NCBI RefSeq assembly: GCF_000346465.2 | Contig: NC_034013.1 | Coordinates: forward strand, 5,377,791-5,441,790 | Length of the DNA stretch: 64,000 bases | Reading direction: 5' to 3' | DNA from: Prunus persica | Lineage: Eukaryota; Streptophyta; Magnoliopsida; Rosales; Rosaceae | In this document: positions 11,325 to 20,491 of the stretch, piece by piece | Numbering within the stretch: position 1 is the first letter of the stretch | Layout of the letters: each line of letters starts with the position of its first letter | Notes under the pieces: model-generated | What the model was told of the DNA's origin: nothing | Databases searched by the model: none | The model's input: the letters and a program-made list of their open reading frames with translations, nothing else | Position numbers and translations under genes: made by a program

Positions 11325-11471
11325 ATGCTAGATCCGAGAAATGATCTGCTACCTCCACCCATGAAAGCAGCGGTGCTGTATCACTATCCTTGTCCAGACG
11401 GTGCGTTTGCTGCTTTCGGCCATGGACTGTTTACTAGATATCAGCGAGCCAAATTCCAGATCCCGAATTGA
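11325..11471 (+). pseudogene. Captured first-exon fragment of a DHH-phosphoesterase-like gene
   Basis: The frame from ATG 11325 (or 11361) encodes KAAVLYHYPCPDGAFAA at 11364-11411. From memory this matches the conserved N-terminus of plant DHH-family phosphoesterase-like proteins. The similarity then stops and the frame ends at 11471 after unrelated residues. The lead-in has gene-like 5' UTR character (aaacagagaggggaaaa). It lies about 90 bases inside the LTR element, so it reads as a host exon captured by the element. It is far too short to be functional. Confidence 0.55.
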
Positions 11472-11629
11472 AAAAAAATAAAAAATCAACTCAGATCCAA
11501 TCAGAAGCAAAAGGAACACGACAAATGACCTTGCATCCCCTAAGCCTGGCCAACTGTCCTGCATACATTCCAACAGCCCCAGTTGAAAGCAGAGAATGGT
11601 ACTTGGCCTCTTATGCACCTGAAGTGCTT

Positions 11630-11875
11630 GGTCTCGATGCTGAGATCAGGCTTAGAGTTGAGGCCGACGCCAAGGATAACGATGGTGAGGAAGCTGGTGA
11701 CGTAACAAGGGAGCTCCCAGTCCTCCCATTTTCGAGTCTGGCCTGGGGACAACGGGGTCCGGTTGAAGAGGTAACCTTTGGGTTGCTCCTCGTGGCCCGG
11801 GCAGGTCCATCGGCTCGGACCTGTGGCTGAACCGTCGCGAGTTCGGACAGTCTGGATGAGGCGCTGGCGGAGCAT
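11630..11875 (-). pseudogene. Captured antisense fragment resembling the plant complex I ESSS/NDUFB11-type subunit
   Basis: The minus-strand frame from ATG 11875 reads MLRQRLIQTVRT and then a basic, presequence-like stretch. It continues with WTCPGHEEQPKGYLFNRTP, RKWEDWELPCYVTSF and a hydrophobic segment (about residues 57-72), ending in KPDLSIET at residue 82. This matches my recollection of the small plant mitochondrial NADH dehydrogenase subunit called ESSS. Homology ends at about 11630, consistent with capture of a first exon. The segment is much GC-richer than the rest of the element. The subunit name is from memory and needs a search. Confidence 0.55.
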
Positions 11876-12060
11876 TGTGGAGGCGGGTATGGAGTCTTGT
11901 TACAGTCGACAAGGCTCAGCCGACGTCTGAGCCTCATGGGAAGTCTTGGAGGCGAGGAGAACGACGCCGCTTCGTTGGCCGAGAAATCCATGGCTATACC
12001 CCCCCACCATCTCTCTCGCCGAGTTGATGATCAACACGACGTCGTAGAGTGTGAACTGCG
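11876..12060 (-). other. GC-rich open antisense stretch next to the ESSS-like fragment, origin unknown
   Basis: One minus-strand frame stays open and encodes residues such as LYDVVLIINSAREMVGGYSH and GVVLLASKTSHEAQTS. The base composition is like the neighbouring captured exon and unlike the AT-rich remainder of the element. It could be the 5' flank of the ESSS-like gene or a third captured fragment. I do not recognise the protein. Confidence 0.3.
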
Positions 12061-12482
12061 AGTATGTTTATGTACGAATCAACAATTTGAACGAATTAGA
12101 AGAAAATGGAAAATGCAGAGAGAGAGAAAGGTCGCGACCACTCAGCTTTTTCAATTTTGAAATTCGAAGCTTTTGGGTTCGTGTTTTGTGTTGTTGTTGG
12201 TCACAGATAAAGAGAACGGATCTGGACGTGTGAGGTGAAGCTGATATAGTGTTTGTCTCTGTAAACACCCCTACCAAAACTACGGGTCTTGGAGCAGGCA
12301 AAGCTGCAGATCTGATATATTGTTAACAAATCTCACGCGGAGCTCCACAGAGGCACAGCTACTCCAGGTAGTGATAAGCACATGAGGTACACAGATACCA
12401 GGTTTGATGAGCAGCACCACCGAAAAAGAACAGCACATGCTGTCGGACACGCATGCTTACAGCCCCACCCACCGAAACATTA

Positions 12483-12532
12483 AAAATAATAATAATAATA
12501 ATAATAATAAATATATATATTAAAAAAAAAAG
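12483..12532. repeat. AAT microsatellite
   Basis: About eight ATA/AAT triplets (about 12484-12511) are followed by an A-rich run, inside the LTR element. Confidence 0.85.
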
Positions 12533-12787
12533 AAAGAAAAAAAAGAAAGGGGGATCACTCAGCAAGGGCATAAGCGAAAGAATAAGCGATAAGATTTCTG
12601 CTCCCTTATCTTCTCTATTATTTCCTATTATATTTATCTACTTTTCTTTTACTAACCATTAACAAAAATGGACCCTTGGTAATACTAAACATATTATCAG
12701 TGGGAGACCGTTACTAATACTAACTCTTTACTTTATGAAATTTACTTTACTGCAAATTTACTTTACCGCACATTTATTTTATTTACT

Positions 12788-13222
12788 GTATGGTGTAGGT
12801 TTATTACCCATACAACAGTATTTATTTAAAAGGGTGGCACGGGTTTATCGTCCACGCCTTTACTTTTATTTAAATGTATGGTGCGGGTTTATCGTCCATA
12901 CAAGCACGTTTACTTTACGAATTTAATTTACCGTACATTTACATTTATTTAAAGGGTGGTGCGGGTTTATCGTTCACGCCTTTGCTTATCTGTTTTATTT
13001 ATGGTATGGTGTATGTTTATTACCCATACGGCAATATTTAAAGGGTGGTGCGTGTTTATCGTCCACGCCTTTGCTTTTATTTAAATGTATGGAGCAGAAT
13101 TAGTGCCCATACAAGCACATTTAATTTACCACACATTTACATTTATTTAAAAGGGTGGTGCGGGTTTATCGTCCACGCCTTTACTTTTATTTAAATGTAT
13201 GGTGCGGGTTTATCGTCCATAC
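12788..13222 (+). repeat. Array of nine alternating hairpin-forming repeat units
   Basis: Two related 26-27 nt units alternate strictly. Type 1 is GTATGG...CCATAC (starts 12788, 12876, 13004, 13087, 13197). Type 2 is GGGTGG...CCACGCC (starts 12832, 12954, 13043, 13153). The usual loop is tgcgggtttatcgt. Each unit has complementary arms, so each can fold into a stem-loop. Spacers are AT-rich (tttactttatttaaatg). The array sits in the non-coding interior of the young LTR element. Confidence 0.85.
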
Positions 13223-13288
13223 CAGTAATTTATTTACCAGCAATTTATTTTATGGATTAAATGTGCTGTATGATGAGTTTTTTTTTTT

Positions 13289-13424
13289 TACAGTATACAG
13301 ATCAGGACCAGAAGTTCCTTGATCCTCATCATACAAATTACATCAGGACTTGAATGTTTTTACAGTATACAGATCAGGACCAGAAGTTCCTTGATCCTCA
13401 TCATACAATTACATCAGGACTTGA
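13289..13424 (+). repeat. 72-bp tandem duplication
   Basis: A unit starting tacagtatacagatcaggac and ending atcaggacttgaa occurs at 13289-13360 and again from 13361, nearly identical. A similar phrase (gacttgagggtccttgatcc) recurs near 13497-13520. Confidence 0.85.
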
Positions 13425-13807
13425 AGATCCTTGATGATGATGTTAATGTGAGAGCTGGCAGTCTCTCCGGCACTATATTTGTAAACATGTGATCGGACTT
13501 GAGGGTCCTTGATCCCTGACATGTAAATAAGGACCTGGGATTCCTTAATGATGTAACAGTACCGTATTGGTTCATAATGCCGTACACATGGATGATAACT
13601 GTACTGGCAAATGTACTGTATACATGAATAGTGCCGTATACATGAATAGTGATGTATGCATAAATATTTACCATTTTGGGTAAACCATCACCATTCAAAA
13701 GGGAACCTGCAGTTCCTTAAACTCATGGATGAGCAATTAAATGAGATGCCAGAAGTTCCTCAAAATATGGACAATTATGTAAGGGCTTGAAGTCCAGAAA
13801 TATGTAC

Positions 13808-13930
13808 AGAAAATTGTAAAAATGTCCATACCATGAGAATATGTGATTTTGGCCCGAAGTTCAAAATCTAAGGGGATTGAATGTCCATACCATAAGAATA
13901 TGTGATTTTGGCCAGAAGTTCAAAATCTAA
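13808..13930 (+). repeat. About 60-bp tandem duplication
   Basis: The phrase aatgtccataccat(a/g)agaatatg, running on through ttcaaaatctaa, occurs twice in succession, ending near 13871 and 13929. Only scattered differences separate the copies. Confidence 0.75.
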
Positions 13931-15091
13931 CAGTGTTGAGAACCTGAAGTTCCAACAATTAAATGGACAACCCTTGAGGTATTATTGTAAATTGTGGTAC
14001 GCCACATATCTCTTTGGCATAAGAGAATGATGAATTGAGGCTCCACACATATTTTGTTATATCTGGGTTGGAAGCTCATGAACCCAAATATATGAGATAT
14101 TAGCGTGGCTTTTACTCAATTCATATTTCATGTCCATTTTGAAAAGGGCAAATAAATTCTGAGTTTGTGTTTAGCCCAGGCCATAAGTTCCGGGCTCCCA
14201 TACGTTGAAATATGAAATTTGGGAGAGTCGATGTGGTCATTTGAACCTATAAGGCACAAGGTTCCAAACCGTCATTTTGAAAAGACGTAAAAACCACAGG
14301 TGCAAATTTTAAGAATGTGAGCAATTATTATAACAGGAAAGGAGCAAGTTGAAACGCAGTTGCTCCAATCAAGTTTTGCAAAGGCCATATCTATAGGAGG
14401 AAATATGGCTACAGTTTCCAGGATCCCAGTATTATCTCAGATCCCCATATTATCTTTTTCTTTCCCAGATTCCAAAACTTCACGTGACCTCCATTAAATG
14501 TTTGTCGGCACTTTCGGCGTTTTCAAAGTATTATTTTCATCAAAAGCCGATCTTGCTTTACGGATTTCACGGAGCTACTTTTTCAAAAGTACCCCGAGAA
14601 TCTCGCAATTTTTCTATGGTTAATTTGAAATTCACCTGTTCTACCTATTCATTGTATTTGTGTATAAATGTGTTACTAACGAAATTTTCTTTGCAGAAGA
14701 CATCCAGTTTTCTCCATACCTAGTGATGCGATATTTACTTGTTTTTCTTATCAAGAAAAGAGTTGTGATTTTACTCTTGCAGGATATAACTAGATCATCA
14801 AGCGCTACATTTACTGGGCCGATACAAGCTTGAATGATACTTGAGAAAAGTTTCTCCCACCTAAGGATGTAAGCAATACTTGTGTTATTTTTTGCTTATA
14901 TACTTATTTGATATTTTATCTTGAAAGGTAACCAAATGGGAAGATAAGTCCGTTCCAAAAGAATGGCTTGTATGTATCCATGAATTATTAATGCAAATTT
15001 TACAGATTGCAAGTTGGATACATTGATAATACACTGCCACAGATTACAGTCCCATAAGAACAGAATATGGGTATAGCAGTGATCAATATTA

Positions 15092-15473
15092 TGCACGCCT
15101 GTTGCGTAGCAAATGATATGGATTGAAGTCCCGAAAGGACAATCCTTTGACATATCAATATTGATATTATGCACGCCTAATGCGTAGCAAATTATATGGG
15201 TTAAAGTCCCATAATATGGGTTAAAGTCCCAGAAATTAATTGACATGTATGTATTAATCTGTGGCATGCCTGCAGCATGACAGATATATGGGTGCACGCC
15301 TGTTGCGTAGCAAATGATATGGATTGAAGTCCCGAAAGGACAATCCTTTGACATGTCAATATTGATATTATGCACGCCTAATGCGTAGCAAATTATATGG
15401 GTTAAAGTCCCAGAAATTAATTGACATGTATGTATTAATCTGTGGCATGCCTGCAGCATGACAGATATATGGG
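15092..15473 (+). repeat. About 180-200-bp tandem duplication
   Basis: A unit starting tgcacgcctgttgcgtagc and ending gacagatatatgggt is present at 15092-15292 and 15293-15473. The first copy has an extra 20-bp duplication of tgggttaaagtccc. Each copy itself contains two versions of a smaller motif (tgcacgcct(g/a)(t/a)tgcgtagcaaat). The open minus-strand frame of 187 codons here is an artefact of the repeat. Confidence 0.85.
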
Positions 15474-16433
15474 TTCTAAATGTTCCAACTCCCTAAATGT
15501 AGATTTTCCACGCCCTATGTAAAATAACGCTCCAATGGAGGTTATAATCCACATTCTCACATAATAAAAGCCCCATGAAGTGGCTCGGGTACCCAAAAGC
15601 AAAAGAAATGCTTATAATTGATGCATGCGCATGCATATGAGAATTGTGAGATCATGAATTGATGAATGACAATTTTTTGGTTTTGGAGTAGCTACTCAAA
15701 TCATCAATGGGCTGTGTTGATTGGAACCACGTTCAATTATTAAATGTCGACAATATCATTGGCCAAAATGGAACGAGGTAATTCCATTATAAAAGAGAAT
15801 GAACGTGAAAGAACAAACCCACAATACGAACCCCAAAATTTGTTAATACTGAAAGTTATATTTGGGTGTTCGGAATAAAAGGGAATATACCTACTTTGTA
15901 TGACACATTGTTTCTGGCAGAAACAAGGAATGTTGGGTTTTCTTCATATTTACAGATTCAATTGTGCCCCCCCCTTATTACACAATTGCGGAGACCAACA
16001 TATTATCTTTAAGGGTTATTAAATGCACGGAGCATATCGTCAGAAGCGATTCCCTAAAGATGTATAAATAGCTGGGTTAAAGCTATATAATGTGTCATAA
16101 AGCTTAATCCCTTTTTAGACAAAATCCGTTGAGAGGATTGACATTGCATAAAGTAAGTCCCTAAAGGACATGTGCTTGAAGCACAAAATTTGTACTCAAT
16201 ATTAATATGCATAAATTACCTCAGCGAGTACATTGATTATAATGTGATTGCAACACATTAAAGATTCTGCAGAATTCACGAAATATTTGTCTCGACTTAA
16301 GGATCGAACATTGTGCCAACGAGATTCTTGCTTATACTAAGAAAGTATTGAAGCATTTTTATGAGGATTATCCGTTGGTCCTTAAATGTTTTTCCGGAAG
16401 TATACTAGACCAGATAGAGCTCAGTTCCACACT

Positions 16434-17014
16434 GTACTCTTTTTCCTTCATCCAGGTTTTTATCCCATTGGGTTTTTCCTGGTAAGGTTTTAACGAGGCA
16501 GTGTCGCTCAAGGGTTTAGGGTATACCATGAAAATCTTTATGATCGATTACTGGACAAAAGCTAGTCCTAAATTTTTCAGGGGGAGATATTCATCAGGGG
16601 GAGCGTGGTTCTAATAAAGACCTCCATACACTGTACTCTTTTTCCTTCATCCAGGTTTTTATCCCACTGGATTTTTCCTGGTAAGGTTTTAACGAGGCAG
16701 TGTCGCTTAAAATTGACTCACAGAAGCAGTGTCAACTACGATATTCAGAAAGGTGATCAACAGCATGACTTAAAGATATTTTTGCCAAGCATCAGGGGGA
16801 GCGCACCATCAATAATGATCTTCAAACACCGTACTCTTTTTCCTTCGTCCTGGTTTTTATCCCACTGGGTTTTTCCTGGCAAGGTTTTAACGAGGCAGTG
16901 TCGCACGCGCGTCAATATACCTAAAATTTTATGTTACACATGATTATGTACTCTTTTTCCCTTTGTCCAGTTTTTGTCCCACTGGGTTTTTACTGGCAAG
17001 GTTTTTAACGAGAC
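16434..17014 (+). repeat. Four copies of a conserved 3'-region motif of plant LTR elements
   Basis: The motif gtactctttttcctt, then a tttttatcccactgggtttt core, then ggcaaggttttaacgaggca starts at 16434, 16633, 16831 and 16948. It recurs with spacers of 25-125 bases. Such text is common just upstream of the polypurine tract in many plant LTR elements. Four copies in one element is unusual. Confidence 0.8.
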
Positions 17015-17038
17015 ATATTCTGTATCATTTGTGGTCTC

Positions 17039-17048
17039 CAAGGGGGAG
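17039..17048 (+). other. Polypurine tract of the young LTR element
   Basis: The purine run aagggggag directly abuts the TG of the 3' LTR. This is the expected second-strand primer site. Confidence 0.85.
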
Positions 17049-17273
17049 TGTTGTAAATAATAAGGTGGAGCCCACCACTTGTTGGATGGAGCTTTACCTA
17101 CTCCACCACTTGTTGGATGGAGCTTTACCTACTCCACCTTGTTGGAAGGGGCTCTGCCTACAAAAGAGTGAGAACCCTTCCATTGTAATTGACAGTTTTG
17201 AGAACTAAAACATTCTGAGATCAGTTTCTCTCTATCCCAATTTTCTCTCCATTTTCTCACTAGATTTATAACA
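17049..17273 (+). repeat. 3' LTR of the young element
   Basis: This LTR is 225 bp. It is 31 bp longer than the 5' LTR because the segment containing acttgttggatggagcttta is present twice in tandem. It is otherwise nearly identical to the 5' copy. Confidence 0.9.
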
Positions 17274-17854
17274 GGATCCACATCGCAGAAGATCACCACG
17301 TGAGAGAGGGGCGAGGTGCCGTAACGCCCTTTACGCTTGGACCATTTATGGCACGTGGCAGTGTGTCCAAAACAGAGACCTAAAATGGTAATAAAACCAA
17401 AACCCAATAATCACATTTGGGGCCCGAAACAAAGACCCGTCTGACAAACGACGTCACTTCACCTTCGTGTCCACCACACAAACCACCGATACCCAGCTCA
17501 CCTGATACTTCCTTCTACCGCCAATCTCCAACTCCCAACGAACAGTCCGCGCAAAAAATCGTCTCAATAACCCGCCACGTAAGATCAAAGAACCCAAAAT
17601 CACACACGTCGAGAGATCATTGGACGGATCGTAATTAGAAACTGATCAGGTAAGCAGAGGAACAGAACTCAGAGCGGCATCTTCTAGTCGTGCACGTACG
17701 TAGCGTGGTCTGGAAACTTTTATCATTCTGCGAGCACCGCCTTTACCTTGTTCGATTTCTCACTCTGAAAATTTAATTTCCACAGTTCTTGCTCTCGCGG
17801 TTTCTGATAAAAATCGCGGAATGAAGTAGCGATTTTCGACTACTCTTCTCGAAG
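17274..17854 (+). promoter_or_regulatory. VPS13 promoter and 5' UTR with two G-boxes and a possible leader intron
   Basis: Perfect CACGTG G-boxes lie at 17297-17302 and 17352-17357, with a further CACGT core near 17576. A possible 5' UTR intron runs 17650-17785 (cag|gtaagc to ttccacag|tt). The translated ATG is at 17855. All upstream sequence beyond 17274 belongs to the young LTR element, so the native proximal promoter is only about 580 bp long. No experimental start site is available. Confidence 0.5.
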
Positions 17855-20491
17855 ATGTTGGAGGATCAGGTGGCGAACCTCTTGCAGAGGTACCTCGGCA
17901 ACTACGTGAAGGGGCTCAACAAGGAGGCCCTCAAGATCAGCGTGTGGCAAGGTTCGAGTAGCTTCTTTGCTGCTTCGTCTTCTTCTTTTTGATTCTTTCT
18001 TCGCTTCTTGTGAAAAGTGTTTTCTTGATGCTTTTGGTTTTGTGCTTTTGATTGGTTTGATTGTGAATTGAGTTGTTTTCTGTGGATTGAATTTGAAATG
18101 GTCCCAAACGGTGCGTTTTGAGTGATGTTAAAAAGGGTTTTGTTTGGGTTTTAGGATAGCTTGGTGCCAATGGCAGGTTTTGAGGGCTTTAGTGAAGATA
18201 ACTTGATTTGGATGATTTGAATAGTGACACTCTACTAGCTACTTGGGTTTGTTTCAAATTGAAAACCTTATGCAAGTAGCTATGCACATGCTTTAGTCTA
18301 ACCTTCATTTGATCATGATGATCATTTCTGTGTTTATGTGATCAAATTTAAATGACTAAATGGTTTTCTTTTTGGTTATTATTTTAGTGAAAATCTCTGA
18401 AGGGGGACATTAGAAATGTAGGATTTAGATACCTTTAATGACAAAAAACTTGGCACCAATGCACACATGCACATACATATATACATGCAGTTTTTAAACT
18501 TTTGGCTGCAATGAAACAAACTTCAATACCAAACTCAACCATCAGAACACCCATTAGTTTTATCAAACATAAGTAACCAGCACTTAACAACCATACTCAG
18601 CAATACAGACTACAGCATACAGAGCAATAACAACCATACTCAGCTATACAAACACCTAAGTAATAGATGCCTTCTGATCCAACAAAATGGATGAAAGCCT
18701 TATGCCCCTAAAAGTATCTGAAACAGATGCCCACAAAGAGGACCGAAAAATCACCCCATCCCCCAATACCTACACTCCCGTCCCTCTAAAAGCCTTAAAG
18801 ATTCGTTTGTTACTTTCAATCCAAATGAACCATAAAATAGCCAAAATCTACAGCTCCATAGGACCTTGGTCCCTTTCGCTCCACTGAAACCCTTGCTCTC
18901 AGCAAGTATAACACCCCTTTGGAGCATCCCAAGCCATCTATGCTTCTCTGAACAACTTTTACCTTTGCTTTGAAGCAACGGAACAATGTATCTGAATATG
19001 ACTGACATGCTCTCCATCACTTATAAATTGTGGTTTCTTTAGTTTATTGTACATTTTAAGTTGTCATTGGCTTTATAAATGCGGTTACTCTAAGGTTAGA
19101 GAAATGCTATTGTGCATGTTCAGCAGTATCAAATTCTTATGATAGAGCCTGAGAAGCTAATTATGTACTTATTACCTAAAATGCAAATCAGGTGATGTTG
19201 AGCTAAAAAATATGCAGTTGAAGCCAGAGGCACTCAATGCATTAAAATTGCCAGTGAAGGTTAAGGCAGGATTTCTTGGATCAGTGAAACTTAAGGTGCG
19301 GGGCTATCATTGGTTTTTTTATAATTGTGTTGAATTATTTTTTTTTGAATGTTGTTCAGCTTTGTATTGGACGAAATGCTGTGAAATTTGACTTCATTTC
19401 CATTTCTTGGAGTAATATTTTTAGTTGTTCCAAAAGTGGTATTTGATGTTTAGTTGATATAGATTATGCATCTTAACTTTGACATGAACATATAATATGA
19501 TAATTGCAGTTTTCACCTAGTATGTACTTTTTTATTACTAGACATTTTCATTTTCTAATTTACTGGGTATATTTTGTTTGTGTGGAATATTGTTATAATA
19601 TTTGGTTTTGAGAAGTTTTCTTATGATATTTGTTATTAACTGTATTTCTCCAATGAGGTTATTATTTTTTTTGAACGAAGGTTCCATGGAGCAGGCTTGG
19701 CCAGGATCCAGTTTTAGTTTCTTTGGATCGCATTTTTCTATTAGCTGAACCCGAAACCCAAGTTGAAGGATTTAGTGAGGATGCTGTGCAGGAAGCTAAG
19801 AAGAATCGAGTGCGGGTAAGACACATTAATCTATGTGGTGGAATTCATGTGTTCTTTGCCACTACATATTTGAGTGATCATATGTGTTTTTTGCCTTGTA
19901 AATAGGAAATGGAAATGAAGCTGTTGGAGAGGACGCAGCAACTAAAGTCAGAAATGGTAGGGTTTAACATAATCCAAGTCTGCTTGTATTTTAGAACATG
20001 GCTTTACCTTAACTTTAGGCTTCCTTGCTCCAGCATATGGGTTTAAAATCTGATCTATGGGTGATTATTTTAATGCTTTATTTCTTCTTCTGGAATTCAT
20101 ATCTTCTTTATCTATTATGATATCATTTTACTATTTGTAATTTGTTTCTCTTTGAAGAATACATCATGGTTGGGATCCCTGATCAGCACAATAATTGGAA
20201 ATTTGAAACTTTCAATTTCAAATATTCACATCAGATATGAGGATCTTGAGAGGTAGAGAAAAACCTGTTTGAGTGTTTTATTCTTTTTAGTTAGTCTGTT
20301 TTCAGTCAACTATGTCTTGGGTAGCAATCCTAATTATGTCTTGGGTTTATGCTTTATGTCTTCTATGGTGTAGCAATCCTGGCCATCCGTTTGCAGCAGG
20401 CATAACCTTGGAAAGACTTTCAGCTATGACAGTTGATGAAAATGGAAAGGAAACCTTTGTCACTGGGGGTGCTCTAGACCGTATTCAGAAG
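17855..20491 (+). other. VPS13 exons 1-6: chorein N-terminal domain
   Basis: Exons: 17855-17951, 19192-19295, 19681-19815, 19906-19956, 20158-20252, 20374-20491 (residues 1-200). Key text is WQGDVELKNMQLKPEALNAL, LPVKVKAGFLGSVKLKVPW and the 'SNIHIRYED' strand, all hallmarks of chorein_N. This cap begins the lipid groove and is the end expected to face the donor membrane. Intron 1 (1,240 bp) and intron 6 carry LINE relics. Confidence 0.95.

Larger units (their letters stand above)
11039..17273 (+). mobile_element. Young non-autonomous LTR retrotransposon carrying host gene fragments
   Basis: LTRs at 11039-11232 and 17049-17273 begin TGTTGTAAATAATAAGG and end TTTATAACA. They differ by two substitutions and one 31-bp tandem duplication. 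The duplication GGATC flanks the whole element exactly (11034-11038 and 17274-17278). A purine tract (aagggggag) abuts the 3' LTR. The 5.8-kb interior has no gag, integrase or RT frame, so it must be moved by another element's proteins (LARD-like). It carries a DHH-like exon fragment in sense, a complex-I ESSS-like exon in antisense, several tandem repeat arrays and four copies of a motif typical of plant LTR-element 3' regions. Low LTR divergence implies a recent insertion. Confidence 0.92.

Noticed and set aside
11652..11991. Two further minus-strand frames rich in Pro/Ser/Arg
   Set aside because: They are alternative frames of the GC-rich ESSS-like fragment; only the frame from 11875 shows protein homology.
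12359..12662. Frames with long isoleucine/lysine runs
   Set aside because: They come from the AAT microsatellite and A-rich tract.
14896..15459. Minus-strand 187-codon frame with repeats
   Set aside because: It is produced by a tandem duplication in the non-coding interior of the LTR element, with no domain and no conserved start.
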